From an uncultured Microbacteriaceae bacterium (GTDB lineage Bacteria; Actinomycetota; Actinomycetes; Actinomycetales; Microbacteriaceae), in contig CAIOLM010000012.1 of assembly GCA_903859205.1 (NCBI GenBank), forward strand, positions 1-54,979: a stretch of DNA of 54,979 nucleotides. The letters are read 5' to 3'. The notes beneath the pieces were generated by a model. That model searched no databases and was not told the origin of the DNA. It saw nothing but the letters and a program-made list of their open reading frames with translations. Positions 9,584 to 19,130 of this stretch are shown here, piece by piece. The translations under genes and the position numbers were made by a program. Position 1 is the stretch's first letter. The number at the start of each line of letters is the position of its first letter.

Positions 9584-10500
9584 GGTCGACGAACCTTTCC
9601 GAGAACGGCAACAAGCGCCAAGCGCGCCTTGACGGGGTTGGGCACTCGCACGCGAGTGTTCTTGAGCGCTGAGGCGGGGGTGCGGGCAATGCGACGGTTG
9701 AGCTCAGCAAACAGCGATTGAGCCAGTGCAACCGCACGACGACTGCTTGCGGGCAGATCGGGAACCACCGCGGCCGAAACCGCAAGATCTTCATCAATGT
9801 TGGCAACGAGCTCGAGCTTGGTTGTGTCGTCGAGAGTCGCGATGTCTACGCCGGGAAAATAGCTACGGCCGAGCGCATCGACATCGGCCGACAGGTCGCG
9901 CAAAAAGTTGACCTTCTGGAACGCGGCACCCAGGGCCCGAGCCCCGGCAACGAATCTCGCACGCTCACTCGGTGTGTACGTGCCCTCGGCAAGGAACGCC
10001 TGAAGGCACATGAGGCCGACAACCTCGGCCGAGCCGTAGACGTACGCGTCAAAGCTTTCGGGTGTGTGAGTAGCCTCGGTGATGTCTGCTCGCATGCTGG
10101 CAAAGAACGGGCGCGTGAGTTCGGGCGTGATGCCCGTCGCGCGTGCGGTCAGGGCAAACGCATGCACGATGAGGTTGGTGCTGTAACCAGTCGCCATGGC
10201 TCGCTCGGTTTCGGATTCGAGCTCGTCGAGCATGCGGCGAATTTCAGCGGACGGAACACCCGCAGTTGCCGCAACACCGTCCACGATTTCGTCGGCCAGG
10301 CGAACGAGCGCATAGATGTCTTCGACGTGACCTCGCACCGGTTCGGCAAGGAGCTTGGTCGCCATTCCGAACGAGGTGGAATAGGCGTAAATCACGCCCT
10401 TGGCGGTGTCGTGCGCAACCCGGTCGTAGAGGTCGGTCTGCGCGCGCGTCTGAGCCCGCGAGCTGGTTAGGCTGGAGTCAGTCTGCGCGTGATTGTTCAC
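9580..10500 (-). CDS. crtB: Phytoene synthase CrtB
   Basis: A 306-residue squalene/phytoene synthase that condenses two GGPP. The first Asp-rich motif is DIYALVRLADEIVDG (~62-76). The second is KVNFLRDLSADVDALGRSYFPG (~195-215). The start is GTG 10500: TAGTCT lies six bases upstream, which predicts a leaderless message. It is the first gene of the carotenoid operon. A GGPP synthase (crtE/idsA) is not in the cluster and must be encoded elsewhere. Confidence 0.93.
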   Translation of the reverse strand: MNNHAQTDSSLTSSRAQTRAQTDLYDRVAHDTAKGVIYAYSTSFGMATKLLAEPVRGHVEDIYALVRLADEIVDGVAATAGVPSAEIRRMLDELESETERAMATGYSTNLIVHAFALTARATGITPELTRPFFASMRADITEATHTPESFDAYVYGSAEVVGLMCLQAFLAEGTYTPSERARFVAGARALGAAFQKVNFLRDLSADVDALGRSYFPGVDIATLDDTTKLELVANIDEDLAVSAAVVPDLPASSRRAVALAQSLFAELNRRIARTPASALKNTRVRVPNPVKARLALVAVLGKVRRP

Positions 10501-10506
10501 GCTTTC

Positions 10507-10512
10507 AGACTA
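10507..10512 (-). promoter_or_regulatory. -10 element for leaderless transcription of the carotenoid operon
   Basis: TAGTCT on the minus strand lies exactly six bases before GTG 10500 of crtB. No convincing -35 is seen at 16-19 bp. No MarR-type crtR regulator gene is present next to it. Confidence 0.5.
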
Positions 10513-10542
10513 ACTAACGCAGGCACCAACAGAGAGAGCACC

Positions 10543-11073
10543 TTGGAAGAACTGGTCGTCTTGCTCGATGACTCGGGCACCCACATCGGCAGCACCCCGA
10601 AGGCCACTGTGCACACCACCGACACGGTTCTGCACCTCGCGTTTTCGTGCCACGTTTTCAACGAGCATGGGCAGATTCTGGTGACGCGTCGGGCCCTCGA
10701 CAAGAAGACGTGGCCCGGCGTCTGGACCAACTCGTTCTGTGGTCACCCTGCTCCGGGCGAAGACTCCGTGGATGCGCTGCACCGCCGTGCTGAGCGCGAA
10801 CTCGGCATGACCGTGACCGACGTTCAGGTCGCCATACCTGAGTTTCGCTATCGCGCGGTAGACGCCAGCGGAATCGTCGAAAACGAGATTTGCCCGGTGT
10901 ACATCGCCCGGGCATCCAGTGAGCCCAAGCCGGCCGCCGACGAGGTCGCCGAGTTTTACTGGGCAGACACGCTCGAACTGCTTGCGGCCGTGACGGCAAC
11001 GCCGTGGGCGTTCAGCCCGTGGCTCACACTGCAGTTGCCAGAGCTGGCCGCTCGCGGCTTGCTTCCGGTCTAG
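10543..11073 (+). CDS. idi: Isopentenyl-diphosphate delta-isomerase (type I)
   Basis: A Nudix-fold isomerase of 176 residues from TTG 10543. It interconverts IPP and DMAPP, feeding the divergent carotenoid operon. Catalytic Cys and metal-binding His lie in TNSFCGHPAPGED, and the Nudix-like helix is ALHRRAERELGM. The Tyr/Glu region is EFRYRAVDASGIVENEICPVY. TTG 10543 is preferred because an AGAGAG precedes it by six bases and the protein then starts like other Idi enzymes; a GTG at 10489 in frame would overlap the crtB start. Confidence 0.9.
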   Translation: MEELVVLLDDSGTHIGSTPKATVHTTDTVLHLAFSCHVFNEHGQILVTRRALDKKTWPGVWTNSFCGHPAPGEDSVDALHRRAERELGMTVTDVQVAIPEFRYRAVDASGIVENEICPVYIARASSEPKPAADEVAEFYWADTLELLAAVTATPWAFSPWLTLQLPELAARGLLPV

Positions 11074-11095
11074 CGACCACCTTGCAGCGAACTAA

Positions 11096-11701
11096 CTAGC
11101 CGCCGACTTTTCCGGCGTCGGTTGCGCTGACGTCGGTGAGGTGGAAGTTCATGAACGAGCGCGAGGCCGTCGGGCCGCGCTGTCCGAGGTAACGCGACTT
11201 GTATGCGGCCGAACCGTAGGGGTTCTCTGCTGCCGAAGACAGGCGGAAGAAGCAGAGCTGACCGATCTTCATGCCCGGCCACAGCTTGATCGGCAACGTT
11301 GCCATGTTCGAAAGCTCAAGCGTGACGTGGCCCGAGAATCCGGGGTCAATAAAACCGGCGGTCGAGTGCGTGAGCAGGCCGAGACGACCGAGTGAGCTCT
11401 TGCCCTCCAGGCGAGCGGCGATGTCGTCAGGAAGAGTGACCTGCTCGTAGGTGGCTCCGAGCACGAACTCACCCGGGTGCAGAATGAACGGCTGGTCGGG
11501 CTCAACCTCAACCAAGCGAGTCAGGTCCGACTGGTCTTCGCGCGGGTCGATAAAGGGGTACTTGTGATTGTCGAACAGGCGGAAGTAGCGGTCGATGCGC
11601 ACGTCGATGCTCGACGGCTGAATCATGTTGGGGTCGTAAGGATCAAGGGCAATACGCCCGGCATCGAACTCGGCCCGAATATCGCGATCTGAAAGCAGCA
11701 C
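11096..11701 (-). CDS. dcd: dCTP deaminase (probably bifunctional, dUMP-forming)
   Basis: A 201-residue trimeric dUTPase-fold enzyme. The motif [25 protein letters not shown] holds the catalytic Arg/Glu region of Dcd. In other actinobacteria the enzyme turns dCTP directly into dUMP. The start is GTG 11701, six bases after a TAGGAT -10, so the message is predicted leaderless. It is convergent with idi and divergent from the hydratase gene. Confidence 0.92.
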   Translation of the reverse strand: MLLSDRDIRAEFDAGRIALDPYDPNMIQPSSIDVRIDRYFRLFDNHKYPFIDPREDQSDLTRLVEVEPDQPFILHPGEFVLGATYEQVTLPDDIAARLEGKSSLGRLGLLTHSTAGFIDPGFSGHVTLELSNMATLPIKLWPGMKIGQLCFFRLSSAAENPYGSAAYKSRYLGQRGPTASRSFMNFHLTDVSATDAGKVGG

Positions 11702-11707
11702 GGCTCA

Positions 11708-11713
11708 ATCCTA
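11708..11713 (-). promoter_or_regulatory. -10 element for leaderless transcription of dcd
   Basis: TAGGAT on the minus strand ends six bases before GTG 11701. There is no Shine-Dalgarno in the gap (TGAGCC). Confidence 0.55.
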
Positions 11714-11793
11714 CCTTTTGCGCGGGTGTTCATCGGGTATGCCGTAAGCGCAGAATCGGCCTCACCGAGTGGGCGGATGCGCGGGCGCCGGAA

Positions 11794-11799
11794 TAGGGT
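11794..11799 (+). promoter_or_regulatory. Possible -10 element for the hydratase-aldolase operon
   Basis: TAGGGT lies 37 bases before ATG 11837, leaving a short 5' leader that contains an AGTAGG ribosome-binding site. The -35 is not clear. Weak call. Confidence 0.3.
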
Positions 11800-11836
11800 T
11801 GAGCTACCTTCAGACCTTGACGAAAGTAGGGCATCC

Positions 11837-12622
11837 ATGTTGAGTCCCGAGCAGCACATCGCCATCGCTGACGAGCTCTACGCCGCGGACGTCGCCAAGT
11901 CCATGGTGCCGCGATTGACTGCCCGCTACCCCGACATGGAGGTCGCTGACTCGTACGCCGTTCAGGGAATCTGGGCACAGCGCCGCTTGGAAGCCGGCCA
12001 CAAAATCGTAGGTCACAAGATCGGGCTGACGTCGAAGGTCATGCAGCTAGCCACGGGAATCACCGAGCCCGACTACGGCGTGATTTTCGATGACATGGTT
12101 TACCGCTCTGGTGACACCATCGAGCACGGCCAGTGGTCGAACGTACGCATTGAGGTTGAGCTCGCCTTTGTTCTGAAAAAGCCACTCTCGGGCCCCAACT
12201 GCACCCTAGAAGACGTTCTCGACGCCACCGACTACGTTGTGCCGGCACTCGAGATTCTGAACTCGCACATCGAGATGGAAGGTCGCACCATCGTCGACAC
12301 CATCTCCGATAATGCGGCTATGGGTGGCATGGTCGTGGGCGATAAGCGTGTGGCCGTCGACGAGTTTGACCTGCGTTGGATCCCCGCAATTCTGATGCGC
12401 AACGGCGATGTTGAAGAGACGGGTGTCTCGGCCGGCGTGCTGAACAACCCCCCCGCCGGGGTGTTTTGGCTAGCGAACAAGCTGGCGCAGCACGGTACGG
12501 TTCTGGAAGCGGGAGAAATTCTTCTCGCCGGCTCGTTCACAAAACCCATGTGGGTGCACAAGGGCGATGAGATCGTGGCCGACTTTGGACCTCTGGGAGT
12601 CATCACATGCCACTTCGTCTAG
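11837..12622 (+). CDS. hpaH: 2-oxo-hept-4-ene-1,7-dioate hydratase (HpaH/fumarylacetoacetate-hydrolase superfamily)
   Basis: A 261-residue protein. The metal-binding core is in IEVELAFVLKKPL (Glu-x-Glu) and in the GHKIGLTSKVMQ segment. The HpaH/MhpD family adds water to 2-hydroxy-2,4-dienoates; in the homoprotocatechuate pathway the product goes to HpaI. The start ATG 11837 gives the family length and has AGTAGG seven bases upstream; an upstream frame to 11726 is not needed. The next gene overlaps by 16 bp and encodes the aldolase for the next step. No ring-cleavage or other meta-pathway gene is nearby. Confidence 0.82.
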   Translation: MLSPEQHIAIADELYAADVAKSMVPRLTARYPDMEVADSYAVQGIWAQRRLEAGHKIVGHKIGLTSKVMQLATGITEPDYGVIFDDMVYRSGDTIEHGQWSNVRIEVELAFVLKKPLSGPNCTLEDVLDATDYVVPALEILNSHIEMEGRTIVDTISDNAAMGGMVVGDKRVAVDEFDLRWIPAILMRNGDVEETGVSAGVLNNPPAGVFWLANKLAQHGTVLEAGEILLAGSFTKPMWVHKGDEIVADFGPLGVITCHFV

Positions 12623-13413
12623 AGCCCACCCCGACCTTTCGTCACCTGCTCGCGGATGCCAAGCGAACCCAGGTCGGCATGTGGGTATGCAGCGGCAGCC
12701 CCGTTGTCGCAGAGATCTGCGCCACAAGCGGACTCGACTGGCTGCTGATTGACGCCGAGCACTCTCCCAACGGACTCGAAGCCATCTCGGCCCAACTCAT
12801 TGCGGTGCACGGCAACGGCGCTGTTGCTGTCGTTCGCCCTCCAGTGGGCGACCAGGTCGGCATCAAGCAGCTGCTCGACCTGGGCGCTCAGAACCTCCTC
12901 ATCCCCATGGTCGACACCGCCGAGCAGGCCGAACAACTCGTATCATTCATGCGCTACCCGCCGCGCGGAGTGCGCGGAGTCGGCTCGGCTCTGGCGCGCG
13001 CATCGCGTTGGAATCGCATCGAGAACTACCTCGAGCGGGCCGAAGAGACCGTCTCACTGACCGTGCAGATTGAGACCACGCTAGCTGTCGAAAACGTGGC
13101 AGCGATTGCAGCTGTTGACGGCGTGGACGCCCTGTTCATCGGGCCGTCCGACCTAGCCGCCTCGATGGGGCTGCTCGGTCAGCAGGATCACCCCGACGTG
13201 GTGGCTGCTGCCCTGCACTGCATCGCAGCCATCAAGGCTGCCGGCAAGAAGGTCGGCATCAACGCCTTTGCACCCGCCACCGCCAAGGCATACATCGAGG
13301 CCGGCGTCGACTTTATCCTCGTCGGTGCAGACGTCGCCATGCTGGCTCGCTCGTCAGAAGCTCTTGCCGCCACCTACATCACTGGCAACGAACACGCGGT
13401 CGACTCCTACTAA
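12607..13413 (+). CDS. hpaI: 4-hydroxy-2-oxoheptanedioate aldolase (HpcH/HpaI family)
   Basis: A 268-residue class II aldolase. Motifs seen are [11 protein letters not shown] (~45-56, with catalytic His and substrate Arg nearby), the metal ligands in VQIET and the [12 protein letters not shown] loop (~182-193). It splits 4-hydroxy-2-oxoheptane-1,7-dioate to pyruvate and succinic semialdehyde, but the family accepts many 4-hydroxy-2-oxo acids. It is translationally coupled to the hydratase. Its stop overlaps that of pntB on the other strand by 3 bp. Confidence 0.86.
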   Translation: MPLRLEPTPTFRHLLADAKRTQVGMWVCSGSPVVAEICATSGLDWLLIDAEHSPNGLEAISAQLIAVHGNGAVAVVRPPVGDQVGIKQLLDLGAQNLLIPMVDTAEQAEQLVSFMRYPPRGVRGVGSALARASRWNRIENYLERAEETVSLTVQIETTLAVENVAAIAAVDGVDALFIGPSDLAASMGLLGQQDHPDVVAAALHCIAAIKAAGKKVGINAFAPATAKAYIEAGVDFILVGADVAMLARSSEALAATYITGNEHAVDSY

Positions 13414-14813
13414 AGGGCCTTGATGATGTCCTCGACTCGCTCCTTGGCATCGCCGAAGAGCATCGCCGCGTTGTCTCGGAAGAACAGCGGGTTCTGAACG
13501 CCGGCGTAACCCGAAGCCATCGAACGCTTGAAGACAATGACGTTGTCGGCCTCCCACACGCGAAGCACCGGCATGCCCGCAATGGGGCTGCTCGGGTCTT
13601 CAGCGGCAGCAGGGTTACAGGTGTCATTCGCGCCGATGACGAGAACGACGGCCGTCTCTGCGAAATCGTCGTTCACCTCATCCATTTCCAGCACGATGTC
13701 ATAAGGCACCTTGGCCTCAGCGAGCAAGACGTTCATGTGCCCGGGCAGTCGGCCTGCAACCGGGTGAATTCCAAAGCGAACGTTCACGCCCTTGGCGCGC
13801 AACTGGTGTGCCAGCTCAGCGACCGGGTACTGGGCCTGAGCGACAGCCATGCCGTAGCCGGGCGTGATCACAACGGTGTCAGCTGATGCAAGCAACTCGG
13901 CGACTGAGGCGGCGTCGGTCTCGCGATATTCGCCCTCTTCCTCCTCGCCCTTGGCTGAAGGCTTCTCAATTCCGAAGCCGCCTGCAATCACAGAAATGAA
14001 CGAGCGATTCATCGCGCGACACATGATGTACGAGAGGTACGCACCGGATGATCCGACCAGCGCGCCCGTCACGATAAGCAAGTCGTTGTTCAGCAAGAAG
14101 CCCGCTGCGGCTGCAGCCCAGCCAGAGTACGAGTTGAGCATCGACACGACCACTGGCATGTCGCCGCCGCCGATGGATGCCACCAGGTGCCATCCGAGAA
14201 GCAGCGCGAGCGCCGTCACTGCGATGAGCAAACCGAGCTCGGGGGTGATGACGTACCAAGCCGTGAGCAGCACAAAGGCCACGAGTGCGCCGATATTGAG
14301 CGCGTTCTTACCGGGGAGCATGAGCGGCTTCGACGAGATGCGCGCCGAAAGCTTGAGGAACGCGACGATTGAACCCGTGAACGTCACCGCACCGATAAAG
14401 ACTCCGATGAAGACTTCGGCGTGGTGGATTCCGACGAGCTCAGGTGCGATTTCCTCGGTCGAGAGCGCTCCGTTCCAGCCGATCAGAACGGCGGCCAGAC
14501 CGACGAAGCTGTGCAGCAGAGCAATGAGCTCGGGCATGCCCGTCATCTCAACGACTTTGGCGCGCCACAGGCCAATCGCAGCACCGATGACGACGGCAAC
14601 CACGAGGATGACGATTCCGAGAGTGGCGTTTGCCTGACCCCAGAGGTTTCCCACGGTAAGCCAGAGTGTCGCCAGAAGGGCGATGGCCATGCCTACCATT
14701 CCAAAGCGCAGGCCGGTCCGTGAGGATTCGTGGTGGCTCAACCCAGCAAGGCTGAGGATGAACAGCAGGGCCGCAACAATGTATGCGGCATTAGCGAAGA
14801 ATGCGACGCTCAT
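13410..14813 (-). CDS. pntB: NAD(P) transhydrogenase subunit beta
   Basis: A 467-residue protein. The N-terminal half has about nine membrane helices (proton channel domain II). The C-terminal NADP-binding domain III holds [22 protein letters not shown] and ends VGADDTCN-like ([17 protein letters not shown]) and [17 protein letters not shown]. With PntA it couples proton entry to NADPH formation. It overlaps pntA by 4 bp. The charged segment between the domains ([13 protein letters not shown]) is a normal linker. Confidence 0.95.
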   Translation of the reverse strand: MSVAFFANAAYIVAALLFILSLAGLSHHESSRTGLRFGMVGMAIALLATLWLTVGNLWGQANATLGIVILVVAVVIGAAIGLWRAKVVEMTGMPELIALLHSFVGLAAVLIGWNGALSTEEIAPELVGIHHAEVFIGVFIGAVTFTGSIVAFLKLSARISSKPLMLPGKNALNIGALVAFVLLTAWYVITPELGLLIAVTALALLLGWHLVASIGGGDMPVVVSMLNSYSGWAAAAAGFLLNNDLLIVTGALVGSSGAYLSYIMCRAMNRSFISVIAGGFGIEKPSAKGEEEEGEYRETDAASVAELLASADTVVITPGYGMAVAQAQYPVAELAHQLRAKGVNVRFGIHPVAGRLPGHMNVLLAEAKVPYDIVLEMDEVNDDFAETAVVLVIGANDTCNPAAAEDPSSPIAGMPVLRVWEADNVIVFKRSMASGYAGVQNPLFFRDNAAMLFGDAKERVEDIIKAL

Positions 14814-16351
14814 CGGGCAACTCCCTTCGAGAACATCTTGAGCATTCGACGGGTAACGGCAAAGCCACCGAAGATATTAATGCTCGCGAGAAGGACGGCA
14901 ATGCCGGCCAGGATTTGAACAACAAGGCTGTTGGTGGTGAGCTGCAGAATCGCTCCCACCACAACGATGCCCGAGATGGCGTTAGTGACACTCATGAGTG
15001 GGGTGTGCAATGCGTGGTGCACCTTGCCAATCACATAGAAACCAATGACCACCGCGAGGGTCAGTACCAAGAAGTGCTGCGGCAGTGGGGCTGGGGCAAA
15101 CGCGCAAATTGCGAAAAGCGCGGCGATGCCAACCGAGATGAGTGCACCCTTGGCGCCACCCGACATGGTCTTCTTCTCTTTGGCAACCGGAGCCGGCGCC
15201 GCTGCGGCAGCCGCCGGAGCAGCAGATACCTGAACGGGGGGCGGTGGCCACGTGATGGCACCGTCGCGGACAACCGTAACCGAGCGCTGCACGATGTCGT
15301 CGAAATCAAGGGAGAGCTTGCCGTCTTTTTCAGGCGTGACGAGCTTGAGCAGGTTGAGCATGTTCGTTCCGAAGAGCTGCGACGCCTGCTGTGGCAAACG
15401 CCCGGCGAGGTCGGTGTAGCCGAGAATCGTGACGCCGTTCTCGGTCACGATCTTTTTCCCGCTCACAGAGCCCTCGACGTTGCCCCCCTGAGCGGCAGCC
15501 ATATCTACAACGACGCTGCCTGGCTTCATGCTGGCAACATCTTTTGCTGTAATCAGACGCGGAGCCGGACGCCCGGGAATGAGAGCTGTCGTGATGATGA
15601 TGTCTACGTCGGCGGCCTGCTCCGAATAAATCTCGGCAGCACGCTTGTCGAAGGCCTCGCTGGTGGCCTTCGCGTACCCATCGGACGACTCCATTTTTTC
15701 TGCCACTTCGACCGCGAGGTACTGACCGCCAATGGACTTGACCTGGTCGGCAACTTCGGGGCGAGGATCCGTTGCCCGAACGATGGCACCCATGCTGGAA
15801 GCGGCTCCGATGGCGGCAAGTCCGGCAACACCGGCACCTGCGACGAGCACCTTCGCGGGTGGAACCTTGCCCGCGGCAGTGACCTGACCCGTGAAAAATC
15901 GACCGAATTCGTGAGCGGCCTCAACGACCGCCCGGTAGCCGGCGATGTTCGCCATCGAGCTGAGCACATCCATCGACTGCGCGCGCGAGATTCGGGGCAC
16001 CGCATCCATGGCGAGCGCCGTGATGCCACGCGTGGCCAGTGACTCAAGCAGTTCGGGGCGAAGGGCAGGGCTCAAGAGCGCAATAACGAGTGCGTTATCC
16101 GCCAGCGAGTCAATCTCTGCAGGCGTCGGTGCGTTGACCTTCATGACAATCGGCGAAGACCACGCCTGCTTTTTGGGGACAACCCGCGCACCGGCAGCGA
16201 TGTACTCGGCGTCAGGAAACGACGAAAGGGCACCGGCGCCTTTTTCGACCACTACTTCGTAGCCCAGGGCAACAATCTTGCCCACGGTGTCTGGGGTGGC
16301 TGCAACACGAGTTTCACCCGCTTGCTCGGTGACAACACCAATGCGCGTCAT
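14810..16351 (-). CDS. pntA: NAD(P) transhydrogenase subunit alpha (fused PntAA-PntAB)
   Basis: A 513-residue protein. It has the NAD-binding domain I (alanine-dehydrogenase-like; [23 protein letters not shown] near residue 165) and, after an Ala/Pro linker (~375-400), four membrane helices. The fused form is like that of E. coli, whereas many bacteria split the two parts. ATG 16351 is chosen over an in-frame GTG 16363 because the Shine-Dalgarno AGTGAGGA overlaps that GTG and is five bases from the ATG. It forms an operon with pntB. Confidence 0.94.
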   Translation of the reverse strand: MTRIGVVTEQAGETRVAATPDTVGKIVALGYEVVVEKGAGALSSFPDAEYIAAGARVVPKKQAWSSPIVMKVNAPTPAEIDSLADNALVIALLSPALRPELLESLATRGITALAMDAVPRISRAQSMDVLSSMANIAGYRAVVEAAHEFGRFFTGQVTAAGKVPPAKVLVAGAGVAGLAAIGAASSMGAIVRATDPRPEVADQVKSIGGQYLAVEVAEKMESSDGYAKATSEAFDKRAAEIYSEQAADVDIIITTALIPGRPAPRLITAKDVASMKPGSVVVDMAAAQGGNVEGSVSGKKIVTENGVTILGYTDLAGRLPQQASQLFGTNMLNLLKLVTPEKDGKLSLDFDDIVQRSVTVVRDGAITWPPPPVQVSAAPAAAAAAPAPVAKEKKTMSGGAKGALISVGIAALFAICAFAPAPLPQHFLVLTLAVVIGFYVIGKVHHALHTPLMSVTNAISGIVVVGAILQLTTNSLVVQILAGIAVLLASINIFGGFAVTRRMLKMFSKGVAR

Positions 16352-16485
16352 GTCATTCCTCACTTCATGTTTGTTCCGCGAACGGAGGCAGGGGCATAAA
16401 AGTTGAGCAACAGCGTCGGAGGTTTTCGTCTCTAAACGACTTTGACTGGGGCTTCCAAGAACACCAGCCTAGCGTCGGTTACGCC

Positions 16486-17838
16486 TCATTCTGAAGTAGC
16501 TGACCGGGCGTCGTATGAGCGCAGCGCAGAAGAGACTCGCAGAATCGTGAACATGGCCACGATGATCACAATTCCGCCGAACAGCGGCGGGAACCAGAGC
16601 GCGACGAGGCCGGCGGCCAGGCCGGCGTAGAGGTCACCCATGCGCGGGCCGCCGTGCACCACCGCGTAGAAGATTCCTTGCAGGCGACCACGCATATCGT
16701 CGGGCACGATGGTCAGCAGCATGGAAGACCTGAAGATTGCCGAGACCTCGTCAGAGGCTCCGGTTCCGGCGAGTGCGATGCTGGCGAGAATCAGCGCAAC
16801 CCAGTTGACCTGAGCGAACGAGGCGCCAACCGGGCCGAACCATCCGGTCTGCATGACGCCCACAATCACGCCGAAGACCACGACGAACCCTCCGTAGGCC
16901 GCGACTGCGTTCACGAGCGCGACTCCGTGCCGATGCACTCGAGACACCGGGCCGCTGAACAGGCTCGCCAAGAAGCTGCCGATTGCCCCGGCCGCTGTGA
17001 GCACGCCAACCGTGACTGGTCCGCCTCCGATGACGAGCGCGCCCACGGCTGGCAACAGAACGTATGGGCGACCAAAAGTCATCGCCATGATGTCGATGAC
17101 GAACCCCCATGTCACGGCCGGGGCAGTCTTGAGGTAGCTGACTGCCTCGCGCAGGGCAGTAAGTCCTGGGCGCGTGACATCTGACAGGGGCGGAATGCCC
17201 GGCAGTGCCCACACACCCAGCAGGCCAGCCGTGCTCAGCAGAACATCCGCACCGAACGCCCACGCATAACCCGAAGTCGCCACAATGACGCCGGCGAGCG
17301 CGGGGCCGAGAGTGAGCTGGGCGCCCATCGACATTCCGTTAAGTGCACTCGCGGCCGGGATGAGTTCAATCGGAACAATTCGCGGAATCAGCGAGCTACG
17401 CGTGGCTCCTGACACGGTCGCAGTCATCGCGTTGATCGTGGTGAGCACGTAAAATGGCCACACCGCAACGTGCTGTCCTTGCGCCATGAGCGCAACATCG
17501 GCGATGGACAAAGCCAGCAAGCCAATCGTCATCGCAATGTTTGTGAGCGTTGAAATCAAAAGCACGAGCCGGCGGTCGAAGGCATCGGCCAGCATTCCTC
17601 CGATGGGTCCGGCAAAGACCATGGGGATGAGCGCAATGCCACCGACGAGCGAAACCGCAAGTGTGCTCTGGGTGATGGCATAGATCTGCAAGCCCACGGC
17701 AACGATGGTCATCTGTGAGCCGATGCCGCCAAATACCGTGCCCGCATAGAGCCGGGCGAACGCGGGTGAAACCCTCAGCGGGGTGAAGTCGGCAAACCGA
17801 CGACGCTTGGTCGGTTTCGCCTGATCTGTATCACTCAC
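16486..17838 (-). CDS. MFS transporter, EntS/DHA3-like exporter
   Basis: A 450-residue, 12-helix MFS protein. The loop between TM2 and TM3 reads GGMLADAFDRRLVLL, and the general layout (LRVSPAFARLYAGTVFGGIGSQMTIVAVG) matches the DHA3/EntS group of drug and siderophore exporters. The substrate is unknown. It is the last gene of a three-gene operon with the PIF1-like helicase (ATGA overlap) and the CopD-CtaG protein. The helicase link has no obvious functional meaning. Confidence 0.8.
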   Translation of the reverse strand: MSDTDQAKPTKRRRFADFTPLRVSPAFARLYAGTVFGGIGSQMTIVAVGLQIYAITQSTLAVSLVGGIALIPMVFAGPIGGMLADAFDRRLVLLISTLTNIAMTIGLLALSIADVALMAQGQHVAVWPFYVLTTINAMTATVSGATRSSLIPRIVPIELIPAASALNGMSMGAQLTLGPALAGVIVATSGYAWAFGADVLLSTAGLLGVWALPGIPPLSDVTRPGLTALREAVSYLKTAPAVTWGFVIDIMAMTFGRPYVLLPAVGALVIGGGPVTVGVLTAAGAIGSFLASLFSGPVSRVHRHGVALVNAVAAYGGFVVVFGVIVGVMQTGWFGPVGASFAQVNWVALILASIALAGTGASDEVSAIFRSSMLLTIVPDDMRGRLQGIFYAVVHGGPRMGDLYAGLAAGLVALWFPPLFGGIVIIVAMFTILRVSSALRSYDARSATSE

Positions 17839-19130
17839 GATTGGATTTCGTCTCCTGCGTCGATGCGAGCCTGCGACATGAAGCGCTCGACGTCCGCGTC
17901 GACCATGACATCGGACGGACGCAGCCCTCGGGTCAGGAAGAGTCCGTCAAGTGTCGTGATTCGGCTCAATGCCACGTATGTCTGGCCCGGAGCGAATGCT
18001 CGATTGCCAAGGTCAACGATGGCCCGCTCATACGTCTGGCCCTGTGACTTGTGAATTGTCACGGCCCAGGCGAGTCGCAACGGAAACTGCGTGAACTCAG
18101 CGATGACCTCGCGAGTGAGTGTTTTGGTTTCTTGGTCGTAGTCGTAGCGGTAGCGCTCCCAGACGGCCGGCAGGACCTCGTGCTCTTCGCCATCAACGTC
18201 GACGTGCACGGTCTTGCCGATGCGGGTGACCTGACCCACTGTGCCATTGACCCAGCGCTGGTCACTGTCGTTACGCAGGAACATGACCTGCGCACCAATC
18301 TTGAGGCTCAGCGATTCATCGGCCGGAAACCACCCCGTCGGGAACTCTCCGTCGACGTTTGCTTCGGCCTTCTTGAGCTCGCCCCCAAGCCTTGCAAGCT
18401 GAGCCGCATTGATTGAGGAAACTCGGTCGTTGGTGGTCGCCAGAGTGATGATGTCTCCGTCGGGGGCGGGGCGCTCGCCCGCGGCATTGAGTGCGCGACC
18501 AATCTCTGGCGTGACCTGCCCGTGGCGCACCGCGTTGAGCATGTTCTTGAAGTCGTCATCGCGTTGGCGGTGGATCTCGGTGAGCTCCACGATTCGCATC
18601 GGAGTCTGCTGCCAGACCATCGCGTCGAAGAACCACATCGACGCATAGTGGTCAGCAAAATAGGCGCGTTCCTCGGGAGAACGTGGTGGCACCGGGGCAA
18701 GTTGGTAAGGGTCGCCGAACATGACTACCTGCACGCCACCGAACGGCTCGTGACGCTTATGTCGCACCTCGCGCAGAGTGCGGTCAATGCCATCGAGCAC
18801 GTCAGCGTTAACCATCGAGACCTCGTCGATGACGAGCGTGTCGATGGCTTGCAGCACCTTGCGCTTCTGTGGCGAGTGGGTGAGCTTCTGGTTTCCGATG
18901 AGCCCAATCGGCAAGAAGAACAGTGAGTGGATGGTCGTTCCCTGAACGTTCAGCGCCGCCACCCCAGTAGGTGCGCACACCGCTACCTGCTTGCTCGTGT
19001 TCTCGGTCAGGTATGTCAAAAGTGTCGACTTGCCTGTTCCTGCGCGGCCGGTGATGAACACGTGCTCGTTCGTCGACTCAATGAGGTCGAACAGCTTTTT
19101 CTGCTGCGCGGAGAGCTTGACCTTCTTCAC
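17835..19130 (-). CDS. PIF1-like / RecD2-type ATP-dependent DNA helicase
   Basis: A 431-residue superfamily 1 helicase. Walker A is GRAGTGKSTLL (~28-38), Walker B is LVIDEVSM (~98-105), and GDPYQLAPV marks motif III. The C-terminal motif VI region reads AVTIHKSQGQTYERAIVDLG and GQTYVALSRITTLDGL, typical of PIF1. Such helicases unwind DNA 5'-3' and resolve G-quadruplexes or R-loops in characterised members. It overlaps both neighbours by 4 bp. No extra C-terminal domain is seen. Confidence 0.87.
   Translation of the reverse strand: MKKVKLSAQQKKLFDLIESTNEHVFITGRAGTGKSTLLTYLTENTSKQVAVCAPTGVAALNVQGTTIHSLFFLPIGLIGNQKLTHSPQKRKVLQAIDTLVIDEVSMVNADVLDGIDRTLREVRHKRHEPFGGVQVVMFGDPYQLAPVPPRSPEERAYFADHYASMWFFDAMVWQQTPMRIVELTEIHRQRDDDFKNMLNAVRHGQVTPEIGRALNAAGERPAPDGDIITLATTNDRVSSINAAQLARLGGELKKAEANVDGEFPTGWFPADESLSLKIGAQVMFLRNDSDQRWVNGTVGQVTRIGKTVHVDVDGEEHEVLPAVWERYRYDYDQETKTLTREVIAEFTQFPLRLAWAVTIHKSQGQTYERAIVDLGNRAFAPGQTYVALSRITTLDGLFLTRGLRPSDVMVDADVERFMSQARIDAGDEIQS

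Noticed and set aside
10488-10501. CGTGA-TTGT-TCACG palindrome over the crtB start codon
   Set aside because: Only 5-bp arms, and it lies inside the coding start; chance is a sufficient explanation.
10489-10542. N-terminal extension of idi from GTG 10489
   Set aside because: It would overlap the crtB start, has no ribosome-binding site and adds residues not found in Idi enzymes. TTG 10543 has AGAGAG upstream.
6371-11073. Possible rhodopsin or retinal-forming (blh) gene with the carotenoid cluster
   Set aside because: Every gene in the cluster is accounted for; no seven-helix opsin with a retinal-Lys motif is present in the window.
11726-11836. N-terminal extension of the hydratase to 11726
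   Set aside because: The extra 37 residues are Arg/Ser-rich and outside the family length; ATG 11837 has a ribosome-binding site.
14801-16042. Plus-strand 413-residue open frame over pntA
   Set aside because: Antisense to a clear transhydrogenase gene; Asn/His/Arg-rich shadow translation without domains.
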